Notes: generated by a model from the sequence alone, not told the origin. 21,496 nt of DNA from Gemmatimonadales bacterium (GCA_025929805.1 JAICPP010000029.1:1-21496); one strand, 5' to 3'. Counted from the first letter of the stretch, positions 1 through 7,451 are shown. Numbers and translations are program-made.

Positions 1-171
1 CAGAAAACGATGGGGGTCATCGGTGCGCCGGTTGGCTACCGGCACCAGCCGGAGCACCTCCTTGATCTCGCTCACCCTGCCTCCGATCACCCCGCAGCAT
101 TCCCCAGGATAGGCCCGCTCCCCCTCTCGACGGATCTCACCCTGAAGCCCACCGCTCAGCCGAAGGGTCAC
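1..171 (-). CDS. M67 family (JAMM/MPN) metallopeptidase, N-terminal part, cut by window edge
   Basis: The first 57 codons are present and the rest runs off the left edge. The GTG start at 171-169 shares bases with the TGA stop of the cysteine synthase gene (GTGA), which indicates translational coupling. The N-terminus carries the family pattern E-x-x-YP-x-ECCG (residues 20-30) followed by a Gly-Gly turn. The JAMM His-x-His and Asp zinc ligands would lie beyond the edge. In Mycobacterium tuberculosis the homologous zinc peptidase Mec removes the newly made cysteine from the C-terminus of the sulfur carrier CysO. Direct coupling to a CysM-like synthase points to the same job here. A ThiS/CysO carrier and a MoeB-like activating enzyme would be expected further left. 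Family assignment is good; the specific role is inferred from context. Confidence 0.8.
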   Translation of the reverse strand, partial: MTLRLSGGLQGEIRREGERAYPGECCGVIGGRVSEIKEVLRLVPVANRRTDDPHRFL

Positions 172-1091
172 GGTTCGGTCCAACGGTGTGGGTCGCTGAG
201 ATAGCGAACGCCGGTGTCGCACCCGATCGCTACCACATAGGCATCCGGCTCCTGGCGCAGAATGTCCAGGGCCGCAGCGACCGCGGCTCCCGCCGACCAG
301 CCGACCAGATACCCCGCTTCACGGGCCAGTCGCCGAGCGGTCCGGTCGGCCGTCTCGGTTGGGATCTCGGCCACCAGGTCGGGTACTTGAGGATCATACA
401 ACGCCGGCAGGTGGGTCGTGGTGGACAGATGTTTGAGGCCCTCCAGGCCATGCAATGGAGAGTCGGGCTGCACCCCGATGAGGCGAATCTCCGGATTCCT
501 CTCCTTGAGCAACCCGCCGGTTCCCATCATGGTTCCGGTCGTCCCCATGGCGGCCACGAAATGCGTGATCCTGCCCTCGGTTTGAGCCCAGATTTCCGGG
601 CCGGTCGTCTCGCGGTGAGCGCGGATGTTGGCGGGATTGCTATACTGATCAGCGAAGTAGTAGCGCTCGGGCTGCTCGGCGACGAGCTCCTGGGCCCGCT
701 TCGATGCTCCCTCGGTGCCTTCCAACCGGTCGGTGAGCACCACCTCCGCCCCATAAATCTCGAGCAGTGCCCGGCGCTCCGGGCTGGCGTTTGCCGGGAG
801 ACAGATCGTGACCTCGACTCCGGCAGCGGCTCCAAGCATGGCGTACGCAATGCCCGTGTTCCCGCTGGAGGCGTCGAGCAGGCGTCTTCCGGTCAGTTCG
901 CCCCGGCAGAGCGCGTCTCGCAGGATCTCCCGGGCGGCGCGGTCTTTGACACTGCCGCCGGGATTCAGCCATTCGGCCTTGAGGTAGAGTCGCCCGTTCC
1001 CCGGCGGGTCCACAAGCTCGACCGGGAACAGCGGCGTGTTACCCACCGCCCCCCACAACGCCGGCTCGTGCCGCATTGGCTTGAACCTCAA
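168..1091 (-). CDS. cysM: Cysteine synthase, CysM/CysO-thiocarboxylate-dependent type
   Basis: PLP-dependent fold-type II beta-substituting synthase of about 302-307 residues. Visible motifs are GNTPL (17-21), NPGGSVKDR with PLP lysine K49, the phosphate/substrate loop SSGNTG (75-80), GTTGT (183-187) and the PLP-pyridine serine in GWSAG (S266). Resemblance to M. tuberculosis CysM is clear at LLEIYGAEV, THFVAAMGTTGT and LPALYDP. That enzyme uses O-phosphoserine and thiocarboxylated CysO rather than O-acetylserine and sulfide. Its substrate-selecting arginine (R220, from memory) appears to correspond to a lysine here (K220). The start is TTG at 1091 or ATG at 1076. A GGAGGAGG Shine-Dalgarno at 1095-1102 sits close to the TTG, and a GAGG lies 9 bases before the ATG. 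The gene overlaps the metallopeptidase gene, supporting a CysO-type pathway. An ordinary O-acetylserine sulfhydrylase is the alternative. Confidence 0.88.
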   Translation of the reverse strand: MRFKPMRHEPALWGAVGNTPLFPVELVDPPGNGRLYLKAEWLNPGGSVKDRAAREILRDALCRGELTGRRLLDASSGNTGIAYAMLGAAAGVEVTICLPANASPERRALLEIYGAEVVLTDRLEGTEGASKRAQELVAEQPERYYFADQYSNPANIRAHRETTGPEIWAQTEGRITHFVAAMGTTGTMMGTGGLLKERNPEIRLIGVQPDSPLHGLEGLKHLSTTTHLPALYDPQVPDLVAEIPTETADRTARRLAREAGYLVGWSAGAAVAAALDILRQEPDAYVVAIGCDTGVRYLSDPHRWTEP

Positions 1092-1105
1092 TCGCCTCCT
1101 CCATC

Positions 1106-1138
1106 AAAATGAAAAGCCCGACCGATGAGGGTCGGGCT
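1106..1138 (-). terminator. Rho-independent terminator or attenuator between the Rrf2 gene and cysM
   Basis: Read on the minus strand, a perfect 9-bp stem (AGCCCGACC/GGTCGGGCT, 1130-1138 with 1115-1123) closes a 6-base loop and is followed by a run of T interrupted by CA (TTTT-CA-TTTT). It begins 20 bases after the Rrf2 stop and ends just before the cysM Shine-Dalgarno. It could simply end the upstream transcript. With no convincing cysM promoter after it, it could also act as a read-through control point. Confidence 0.8.
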
Positions 1139-1158
1139 CGGCGTGACCACGAATAGTG

Positions 1159-1617
1159 TCAACTTGCCGACGAGATCCCGACCAGCTCCTGCACTTCGGA
1201 TTCCTGCTTCATCAGGTCGGCGAGGGAAATGCTGGCAAGCAGCTCGTCCACTCGCTGCTGCAGGGCGAACCACACCGGCCGGATGCTACAGGTATGCCCG
1301 GGATTACATCGATCTGCGTCTACCGGATGGGTGGCGCAGTTGATCTCGAAAGTCTGGTGCTCCGAGGCAGCCATCACGTCGCGGACGGAGATGGCAGCTG
1401 GGTCCTTGGCCAGGTAGTAGCCGCCTTTGGCCCCACGCACGCTTTCGACCAGTCCTGCCCGCCGGAGCCTCAGGAGGATCTGCTCGACATAATCTGCCGG
1501 GAGCCGCTCGCTATCGGCGAGCTCCCGCGCGGCAACCGGGCCGCTGCCCTTGCGCCCGCGCTTGGCCAGATGGATCGAGATGATGAGGCTGTATTCCGTC
1601 CAGGTGGTGACCCGCAT
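1159..1617 (-). CDS. Rrf2 family transcriptional regulator, possible Fe-S sensor
   Basis: A 152-residue regulator of the IscR/NsrR/CymR family, the usual size for the group. The N-terminal winged helix begins MRVTTWTEYSL. The wing reads GLVESVRGAKGGYYLAK (about 55-71). Three cysteines follow in the dimerisation region, C94, C104 and C110. Their spacing C-x9-C-x5-C differs from IscR (C-x5-C-x5-C), so a [2Fe-2S] or [4Fe-4S] cluster is possible but not assured. The ATG at 1617 is chosen because Rrf2 homology begins there; upstream codons in the same frame are not family-like. No Shine-Dalgarno precedes it, and a candidate promoter places the transcript start at or next to the ATG, suggesting a leaderless message. 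Lying directly upstream of cysM, it is a plausible regulator of sulfur or cysteine supply; that link is inference. Confidence 0.9.
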   Translation of the reverse strand: MRVTTWTEYSLIISIHLAKRGRKGSGPVAARELADSERLPADYVEQILLRLRRAGLVESVRGAKGGYYLAKDPAAISVRDVMAASEHQTFEINCATHPVDADRCNPGHTCSIRPVWFALQQRVDELLASISLADLMKQESEVQELVGISSAS

Positions 1618-1623
1618 GATGGG

Positions 1624-1652
1624 AATATGCGCCCGCGAAAGGTGGGAATCAA
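1624..1652 (-). promoter_or_regulatory. Candidate sigma-70-type promoter for the Rrf2 gene (leaderless)
   Basis: On the minus strand a -35-like TTGATT (1652-1647) and a -10-like CATATT (1629-1624) are separated by exactly 17 bases. Each matches consensus at 4 of 6 positions. Transcription would begin at about the ATG at 1617, which explains the missing ribosome binding site. The match is modest and comes from inspection only. Confidence 0.4.
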
Positions 1653-1669
1653 TGCGGGGTGCGCGACCT

Positions 1670-2470
1670 CTAGCTCTTCTCCGCGGAGGTCCAGCGAGCA
1701 ACCTCTTCGGCACTCATGTTCCCAAAGGGTCGTATGCGGGCGTCGCGGAAAGTGCCACCCAGAACATCGCCCAGATACTGGGACCACGATAGTAAGGTTC
1801 CGTAGCACACCGGCTCGTCGGGGTCAGGGGCGCCGATCTCGGAATCGAGCCGCTGCACCAGCTCTCGCATGACCCACTCAGGGACCCTGGAGCGGACCGA
1901 CGGGAAGATGAACCCGAAGAGGACGAGGTGCGCCAGGAGCACCCGCCAGTGGGGGCCAAAGCGGCCCAGCAGGCGCTCCCAGTCCAGCCGCTCACCAAGC
2001 GCCAGAATCAGGTGGGAGACATCGGCGCCATCAAACCGCTCCCGCTCCATGACGAACGACTTGGACCAGATGGTCTCCTCCGGTGGGGCAATCTTGACCG
2101 GTACGCTAAGGACCTCGCCCTGGATGGCATGCTCGAACCACCCATCGTCCACGGTTGCCACGCCGTTTCCGGAGCTGAAAATGACGTCGATGAACCCCTC
2201 CGGCGATCTGATCTTGGCCAGCCAGTGGGAAAACACCAGCTCGGTATCGTAACCCGCGTTGGCACAGGCTTCGAGCAGACGCTGCACGTCACCGGGACGC
2301 GCAAAGATGTCGAGATCTTTCGTCGATTTATCGATGCCGGCCTGGTGAATAAAAGCGAACGCCCCGCCCACCAGAAAAGGAACGTGGGCCCGGTTGAGCA
2401 CCTCCATTGCATCCCGATAGAATACGCGGGACGGTGTCTCGACCAGGGACTTGGTGGGTGCGAGGGCCAT
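1670..2470 (-). CDS. Pol-beta superfamily nucleotidyltransferase-like protein
   Basis: A 266-residue protein with the hallmarks of the DNA-polymerase-beta-type nucleotidyltransferase fold. These are GG at 35-36 (FLVGGAFAF), the paired metal carboxylates D52 and D54 in KDLDIF, and a third carboxylate D95 in FIDVIF, so an active enzyme is likely. The C-terminal half is helical and holds the phrase RERFDGADVSHL, which I associate with uncharacterised bacterial members. The ATG at 2470 is chosen because GGAGGAG (2477-2483) lies 6 bases upstream; an earlier in-frame ATG at 2500 lacks such a site. No HEPN or antitoxin-type partner adjoins it. The substrate (tRNA, antibiotic, protein) cannot be told. 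The 102-base gap to the divergent phosphoesterase gene shows no convincing promoter. Confidence 0.75.
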   Translation of the reverse strand: MALAPTKSLVETPSRVFYRDAMEVLNRAHVPFLVGGAFAFIHQAGIDKSTKDLDIFARPGDVQRLLEACANAGYDTELVFSHWLAKIRSPEGFIDVIFSSGNGVATVDDGWFEHAIQGEVLSVPVKIAPPEETIWSKSFVMERERFDGADVSHLILALGERLDWERLLGRFGPHWRVLLAHLVLFGFIFPSVRSRVPEWVMRELVQRLDSEIGAPDPDEPVCYGTLLSWSQYLGDVLGGTFRDARIRPFGNMSAEEVARWTSAEKS

Positions 2471-2572
2471 CCTTGACTCCTCCGAGGGGACTTCAATCAT
2501 ATCTGGCCGAGGGCTGCACGGTTGTGGCGCGGATCACCGCATGCCTCGGGGTCCGGAGCGGAATTGGCCGCA

Positions 2573-3391
2573 ATGACTAAACCAACGGGTACCGTACGCA
2601 TAGCCGCAGTTGGCGATATCCACCTGGGCGGGAAGGGGCTGGAGCCACCACTGCAGATGCTCTTCAGCCAGGTGTCCGAGCACGCGGACATCTTGGCGCT
2701 GTGTGGTGACCTCACCGACCGGGGGGATCCCGAAGAGGCGAGGCTCATGGCCAAGGCCCTCGCCACTGTCACCGTGCCGATCGTCGCCGTCCTGGGAAAC
2801 CACGACTACGAGTGCGGGAAAGTGAGTGAGGTGACCCGTGTTCTTTCCGATGCCGGCGTACGGGTGCTCGACGGCGATGCCGATGAGCTGCTCGGCATTG
2901 GCTTCGCGGGAGTCAAGGGGTTTGCGGGCGGGTTTGGCCGAGGGGCATTAGGGCCCTGGGGCGAGCCACTGATCAAACAGTTTGTCCGGGAAGCGGTGGA
3001 CGAGGCGCTGAAGCTGGAGACTGCCTTGAGCCGCTTGCGAACCGAGCGCAAAGTCGCGCTGCTCCACTATTCGCCAATTGTTGGCACGGTGCTGGGAGAG
3101 CCGCCGGAGATCTATCCCTACCTCGGCTCGGGCCGGTTAGAAGAGCCGCTCACCCGATACCCGGTAGATGTGGTGTTCCATGGGCACGCGCACCATGGAG
3201 CGATCGAGGGGCGGGCCAGGGGGGATGTGCCGGTCTACAATGTCTCGTGGATGTTGCTGCAGCGCACGTTTCCCAACCGGCCCGCGTTTCGAGTGGTGGA
3301 GCTTCCGGTGGGCGACCACCCGGTCGAAAAGCCCCTTGACATGCCGGGGGTCACTCCGCTTCGAAGAGTTACCGACCGTCCGGGCGCTTGA
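2573..3391 (+). CDS. Calcineurin-like metallophosphoesterase
   Basis: A 272-residue dinuclear-metal phosphoesterase with all family blocks in order: GDIH (D15, H17), GDLTDRG (G45-G51), GNHD (75-78), a later metal histidine in LLHYSP, and GHAH near residue 204. It lacks a signal peptide or membrane segment and is probably cytosolic. The blocks fit the large class acting on phosphodiesters or phosphomonoesters, but they do not identify the substrate. The ATG at 2573 (MTKPTG) is preferred because the fold starts just after it; a TTG at 2522 would add 17 residues of poor quality. The gene is divergent from the nucleotidyltransferase. Its 3' end overlaps the 3' end of aspA by 23 bases tail to tail. 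Confidence 0.85.
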   Translation: MTKPTGTVRIAAVGDIHLGGKGLEPPLQMLFSQVSEHADILALCGDLTDRGDPEEARLMAKALATVTVPIVAVLGNHDYECGKVSEVTRVLSDAGVRVLDGDADELLGIGFAGVKGFAGGFGRGALGPWGEPLIKQFVREAVDEALKLETALSRLRTERKVALLHYSPIVGTVLGEPPEIYPYLGSGRLEEPLTRYPVDVVFHGHAHHGAIEGRARGDVPVYNVSWMLLQRTFPNRPAFRVVELPVGDHPVEKPLDMPGVTPLRRVTDRPGA

Positions 3392-4826
3392 CGGGCTGAG
3401 CTTCGGTGGCCCCGGGCACTCCGGGCTCGGTCATGGCGCGGAGGTCAAGCACTTCCTCGAGCTCCGAACCTTCCAGGATCTTTTTCTTCGTGACCAACTC
3501 CCGGACCGTGAGACCGGACCCTACTGCCTCCTTGGCCAGCTTGGCCGCTTCCGCATATCCGATCCGGGGGGCCAGTGCGGTAACCAGAGCGGGGCTCCTC
3601 TCCAGCCAATACGCGCACTGCTTCTCGTCGGCAGCGATCCCATCGATACAGCGCTCCGCCAGCACAGCGGTGGCGTTACCCACGATGATCATCGAGAAAA
3701 TCAGGTTATGCCCTATGACCGGCATCATCACATTGAGCTCGAGCTGTCCGGCTTCCGCCGCCAGCGCCACCGTTGTGTCGAAGCCGAGCGCTTGATAACA
3801 CACCTGGTTGACCATCTCGGGAATCGATGGGTTGACCTTCCCGGGCATGATGCTGGAGCCGGGCTGAACCGGGGGGAGAAGGATCTCAGCCAGGCCGGTG
3901 CGCGGGCCCGAGGCCAGCAGGCGGAGGTCGTTGACTATCTTGTTCAGGTCGAGGACATACGACCGCAGCGCGCCACTCATGGTCGCGACGTCCCCCATGG
4001 ATTGCATGAGCTGAACGAGGTCACCCCCAATCCGCAGCTCGAGCCCACTGATCTGCTCGAGCTGTTCCACCATGAGTGCGGAATACTCCGGCTCAGCGTT
4101 GAGGCCGGTTCCCACCGCGGTGCCACCGATGTTGAGCTCCCGGAGCCAGTCCGCTGCCGCATCCAGCTTTTGATGATGACGGTGCACGGTCCGCCCATAC
4201 GCGGCGAACTCCTGGCCCAGGCGGATGGGGGTGGCATCCTGTAGGTGGGTGCGCCCGGATTTGACGATGTGGTTGAACTGCTCGCCCTTAGCCGAAAAAG
4301 AGGCGGCCAGACGCTCGATCGCACGGAGTGTATCCGGGAGGGTAGCCAGGGTGGCGAGTCGGATGGCCGTAGGAATCACGTCGTTGGTGCTCTGGGCCAT
4401 GTTGACGTGATCGTTGGGATGAACCGGCTGGTAGGTGCCTCGCGCGCCGCCCAGAATCTCGTTGGCGCGGTTCGCCAGCACTTCGTTACAGTTCATGTTG
4501 TGGCTGGTGCCGGCGCCCGCCTGAAAGACGTCCACGATGAACTGATCACGAAAATGTCCAGCGAGCACCTCGTCCGCCGCCCGGACGATGGCATCCGCCA
4601 GCCGGGGCTCCAGCCTTCCGGTACGTTTATGGACCACGGCGGCCGATCGCTTGATCCAGATCACTGCATCCACGAAGGCCGGCAGCGGGCGGAGTCCGGA
4701 TATGGGGAAATTTTCAGCGGCGCGCAGGGTCTGAATGCCGTAGAGGGCGTCTGCCGGCACCGCTTTTTCGCCCAGCGGGTCCCGCTCGATGCGCGTAGTC
4801 GCCGGAGGATGGGCTTTCTTACTCAT
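3369..4826 (-). CDS. aspA: Aspartate ammonia-lyase
   Basis: A 485-residue member of the aspartase/fumarase superfamily, normal length. It deaminates L-aspartate reversibly to fumarate and ammonia. Aspartase-like features include ERDPLGEKAVPADALYG near the N-terminus, AGTSHNMNCNEVLANRA (about 105-121), NDHVNMAQSTND (138-149), SGRTHLQDATP (190-200), and the flexible serine loop GSSIMPGKVNP (323-333) continuing SIPEMVNQ. The loop and the N-terminus match E. coli AspA better than class II fumarase, but a fumarase or related lyase cannot be wholly excluded. The ATG at 4826 (MSKKAHPP) is chosen over a TTG at 4862 that would add 12 unrelated residues; neither has a strong ribosome binding site. It is divergent from the cupin gene with only 35 bases between starts. 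Confidence 0.88.
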   Translation of the reverse strand: MSKKAHPPATTRIERDPLGEKAVPADALYGIQTLRAAENFPISGLRPLPAFVDAVIWIKRSAAVVHKRTGRLEPRLADAIVRAADEVLAGHFRDQFIVDVFQAGAGTSHNMNCNEVLANRANEILGGARGTYQPVHPNDHVNMAQSTNDVIPTAIRLATLATLPDTLRAIERLAASFSAKGEQFNHIVKSGRTHLQDATPIRLGQEFAAYGRTVHRHHQKLDAAADWLRELNIGGTAVGTGLNAEPEYSALMVEQLEQISGLELRIGGDLVQLMQSMGDVATMSGALRSYVLDLNKIVNDLRLLASGPRTGLAEILLPPVQPGSSIMPGKVNPSIPEMVNQVCYQALGFDTTVALAAEAGQLELNVMMPVIGHNLIFSMIIVGNATAVLAERCIDGIAADEKQCAYWLERSPALVTALAPRIGYAEAAKLAKEAVGSGLTVRELVTKKKILEGSELEEVLDLRAMTEPGVPGATEAQPVKRPDGR

Positions 4827-4861
4827 GAAACCACGGAATGGCCGAGCCGCCCAGGACGCCA

Positions 4862-5197
4862 ATGACCGACTACTTCAAATCGATCGACGCCATGACCGTC
4901 TTCAGCAGTGAGAAGGCCGCCAAGGTCGAGGCCTTTATTGGCCAACATCTCTTCGTCGGCCTGAACTGCTTCGAGACCGGGCAATCGCAAAAGAGTCACA
5001 TCCATCCCGGGTCCGACAAATTTTATCTGGTCCTATCGGGAAAGGCGAGTATGATCGTGGGTGATCAGACGCGTGAGGTGGAGGCGGGAACCGTGGTGTG
5101 GGCCCCGGCCGATGTGCCGCACGGAGTGGCAAAGGCGCGGGAACGAACAGTGATGTTGGTGGCGATCGCGCCTCCACCCGGACGAATCGGCGCCTAG
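4862..5197 (+). CDS. Small single-domain cupin protein
   Basis: A 111-residue protein that is almost entirely one cupin barrel. Motif 1 is seen as H46-x-H48 within SHIHPGSDKFYLVLSG, and motif 2 ends PADVPHG with H87. At the usual metal-ligand glutamate of motif 1 the residue is lysine (K53, just after D52), so metal binding may be altered. No specific enzyme can be assigned; such proteins range from dioxygenase-like enzymes to sugar or metal binders. The ATG at 4862 has AGGA 5 bases upstream. An in-frame ATG at 4838 would add 8 residues. It is divergent from aspA, and its stop lies one base from the stop of the convergent flippase gene. Confidence 0.8.
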   Translation: MTDYFKSIDAMTVFSSEKAAKVEAFIGQHLFVGLNCFETGQSQKSHIHPGSDKFYLVLSGKASMIVGDQTREVEAGTVVWAPADVPHGVAKARERTVMLVAIAPPPGRIGA

Positions 5198-5198
5198 C

Positions 5199-6065
5199 TC
5201 ACCGCGAGTAGTCGACGCGCTGGTGGGCCAGCTTCCGTAGTGCGGGCCAACCATAAATCTTCGCCGCGAACCAGACTCCCAGAAGCACGCCGAGGCCGGT
5301 GGTATAGAATCTCCAGGCGAGCAGGAGCCAGCCGTTGCTGTCGAGCTCGCCCGCAGCGCCTCCCAAAAAACCCAGCTCCACCACCCCGGCGCCGGACGGG
5401 GTAGGCAGCACCATCTGGCTATACAGCAGCGTGAAGGAACCGAAGATGATCAGGGTGGCGGCGGGCGGGCTCGCCAGGGAGAGGGCCAGCACGGGAAGGA
5501 TCGCTACTCGGGCAAGGATTGCGATCAGACTCAAGGGTATTCCCACCACCAAGGGCCACCGCGGCATCCTTCTCCAGTAGACCAGAACGCGAGCCAGGGA
5601 GCGGCGCATCCGGCGGGTTATGGGGGAGACCACCCGGTTGGTGTAGCGCCAGAGGAGGACGCCGGCCAGCAGGACGACCGCTACCCAGGGCCATGCGCTT
5701 GCGGCACTGGCGCGCAGTCCAGGAGCTACACCGGCCCACCAGGACGGCGCAAACTGCCAGCCGAACCATACGATCGTAGCAGCCAGCACGATCCTGGAAA
5801 CCAGAGCCTCGAGAGCAATTCCGAGCAGCGCTGCCGTACTGGGAACTCGAGTTCGTAGCATCCCGAGCAGACGGGCGGGTTCTCCCCCGATTCGCAGCGG
5901 AGTCAGTGAGTTTGCCGCATCTCCCAGGGTGTTGATGATGAAGGCGTCCTTTAATCCGAGGTCCTGCTTCAGGCCCTGCATGATCCATCGAATCCTCCAG
6001 GCGCGCGCCAGAAAATCCGTCGTCACCAACCCCAGGCAAACGAGATGAGCCTCGAGGATGCTCAC
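5199..6065 (-). CDS. Flippase-like membrane protein (LPG synthase transmembrane / YbhN family)
   Basis: A 288-residue integral membrane protein with about seven hydrophobic segments. It resembles the transmembrane half of MprF and the YbhN/UPF0104 proteins. The family features TPLRIGGEPARL (about 55-66) and LPTPSGAGVVELG (about 217-229) are visible. The catalytic soluble domain of MprF is absent, so the likely role is moving or handling a lipid or lipid-linked sugar in the inner membrane. The GTG start at 6065 overlaps the TGA stop of the glycosyltransferase gene (GTGA). The two are therefore probably made together, one adding a sugar and the other handling the product. That pairing of function is inference. 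Confidence 0.8.
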   Translation of the reverse strand: MSILEAHLVCLGLVTTDFLARAWRIRWIMQGLKQDLGLKDAFIINTLGDAANSLTPLRIGGEPARLLGMLRTRVPSTAALLGIALEALVSRIVLAATIVWFGWQFAPSWWAGVAPGLRASAASAWPWVAVVLLAGVLLWRYTNRVVSPITRRMRRSLARVLVYWRRMPRWPLVVGIPLSLIAILARVAILPVLALSLASPPAATLIIFGSFTLLYSQMVLPTPSGAGVVELGFLGGAAGELDSNGWLLLAWRFYTTGLGVLLGVWFAAKIYGWPALRKLAHQRVDYSR

Positions 6066-7273
6066 GAACGACGGCTCGCCTCGGCGATGACGCCGCGATA
6101 GATGGCGAAAAGCCGATCGAACACTGTACTCCAGCCGTGGTGAGACTCCGTGAAACGCCGGGCGACATGGCCCAGGGCGCGGAGATCGGCATCAAGCATG
6201 CGCACTGCCGTCTCCGCCAAGTGGGCAGAGTCGCCGGACCGGTACAGCATGCCGGCACCGGACCGGGCCACCGTCTCAGCCACTCCGCCCTGATCAATGG
6301 ATAGAACCGGATTGCCGCTGGCCATGGCCTCCACCGCAGCGAGGCCGAACGTTTCCGCAGGGCCGGGCGCCACCGCCAGATCGACGGCAGCGTACAGGTC
6401 TGCCAGCTGATCCCGGTCCCTCACGTAGGGCAACCAGATCACCTGGCCTCCACCCGGGCCATCCTTGAGGCTTCGGAGGGCCGGCCCGTGGCCCACCACG
6501 ACCAGCCGCGCGCCAGTTCGCTGCTGCACCTCGAGCCACGCCCGGAGCAGGACATCCAGATCTTTCTCCGCCGCAATCCGCCCGACGTACATGGCCAGCT
6601 GTCCGCTCGGCAGACCCAGCCTTCGTCGAGTCTCCAGCCAATAGCCGCGCCGCACTGGGTTGAACTGTTCAAGATCCACTCCAAGGGGAACACAGACCAC
6701 GTTTGCGAGGCCCCCATCTCGTAGCTCTCGTGCAACTGTCTCGGACGGTGCAATCGTGGTGTGAACCAGCCGGCCGAGCCGGCGGACATACCGCCATGCA
6801 GCCGCACTCGCCGTGCGGCGGAGCCACCCGGCCGATCTCGGGCGCGGGGCGATGATCCGAGGAAAGTTGCTGTGGTAGAACCAGACGGCCGGCACCTTGA
6901 GCCGTCTCCTTGCCAGATGGACCAGCCATGGCGCGCACCATGCGCTACCGACCTCGATCAGATCCGGACGTTCGTGGGCGACGATGCGGCTGGTCGAGCG
7001 CGTCGCCAGCATGAACCGGTAGGGCTTCTGAGTTGGGATCGAGGGGCCGTGCAGGCGGTAACACCGCACGCCGCTCATTTCGTGAATGGTGTCCCGCGCA
7101 CCGGGAACCACGAGGACCTGCCGGAGATCGCTCCTGGCTTCGACATAGCGTGCCTTCTGAAGCAAGTAGGTACGGACGCCTCCCGTGGTCTCACCAAAGA
7201 ACTCGGAAATATCGAGTACGCCGAGCGCTCCGGGCCGAAGCGGAGCCGGGAGAGCGCTCCGGGAGATGTCCAT
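6062..7273 (-). CDS. GT4 family glycosyltransferase
   Basis: A 403-residue GT-B fold glycosyltransferase of the group 1/GT4 type. The N-terminal acceptor half begins with a glycine-rich GETTGGVRTY (27-36). The C-terminal half shows VGRIAAEKD (230-238), VVVGHGP (258-264) and the nucleotide-sugar EX7E motif between E307 and E315 (PAETFGLAAVEAMASG). No signal peptide or membrane span is seen, so it probably works on the cytosolic membrane face. The donor and acceptor are not evident; mannosyl or glucosyl transfer to a lipid would suit the coupled flippase-like gene. The ATG at 7273 lacks a strong ribosome binding site. Confidence 0.88.
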   Translation of the reverse strand: MDISRSALPAPLRPGALGVLDISEFFGETTGGVRTYLLQKARYVEARSDLRQVLVVPGARDTIHEMSGVRCYRLHGPSIPTQKPYRFMLATRSTSRIVAHERPDLIEVGSAWCAPWLVHLARRRLKVPAVWFYHSNFPRIIAPRPRSAGWLRRTASAAAWRYVRRLGRLVHTTIAPSETVARELRDGGLANVVCVPLGVDLEQFNPVRRGYWLETRRRLGLPSGQLAMYVGRIAAEKDLDVLLRAWLEVQQRTGARLVVVGHGPALRSLKDGPGGGQVIWLPYVRDRDQLADLYAAVDLAVAPGPAETFGLAAVEAMASGNPVLSIDQGGVAETVARSGAGMLYRSGDSAHLAETAVRMLDADLRALGHVARRFTESHHGWSTVFDRLFAIYRGVIAEASRRS

Positions 7274-7334
7274 CCCAACCTGGGCGCGGCGATCAGAGAA
7301 AAGGTCGGCATCGGGGGCGGTGGAGACGACCTGG

Positions 7335-7451
7335 TCAGTCAGAGCAGTCTCCGAGCGGGTACATCGTGCCGCAGTTGCTGCACGGATTTTTGCAGCCTGG
7401 TACTACATCTGGTACTGGGAAGCCGCAGCGGATGCAAGTTAGGTACGGCAC
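7335..7451 (-). CDS. Small zinc-ribbon protein, 38 residues
   Basis: A short protein with two zinc-knuckle pairs: C-x2-C in LTCIRCGFPVP and C-x2-C in NPCSNCG, with extra cysteines in PGCKNPC and in the final GDCSD. Six cysteines in 38 residues, spaced as in a four-cysteine zinc ribbon, make chance unlikely. The GTG at 7451 begins MPYLTCIRC. There is no clear ribosome binding site, and the start abuts a repeat able to form a hairpin. It lies between the MBL hydrolase and glycosyltransferase genes on the same strand. Function is unknown; zinc binding is inferred from the cysteine pattern. Many gene callers would miss it. Confidence 0.65.
   Translation of the reverse strand: MPYLTCIRCGFPVPDVVPGCKNPCSNCGTMYPLGDCSD

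Noticed and set aside
186..1112. Long plus-strand open frame opposite cysM
   Set aside because: It mirrors a well-recognised minus-strand gene in GC-rich sequence and its translation shows no family features.
1157..1162. Perfect TTGACA on the minus strand at the Rrf2 stop, as a cysM -35 box
   Set aside because: No -10-like hexamer lies 16-18 bases downstream; the right spacing falls on GC-rich hairpin sequence.
1156..1872. Plus-strand open frame across the Rrf2 and nucleotidyltransferase genes
   Set aside because: It spans two real minus-strand genes and their gap, with low-complexity Arg-rich translation.
3168..4244. Long plus-strand open frame opposite aspA and overlapping the phosphoesterase in another frame
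   Set aside because: Both underlying genes have full catalytic motifs; the extra frame has none.
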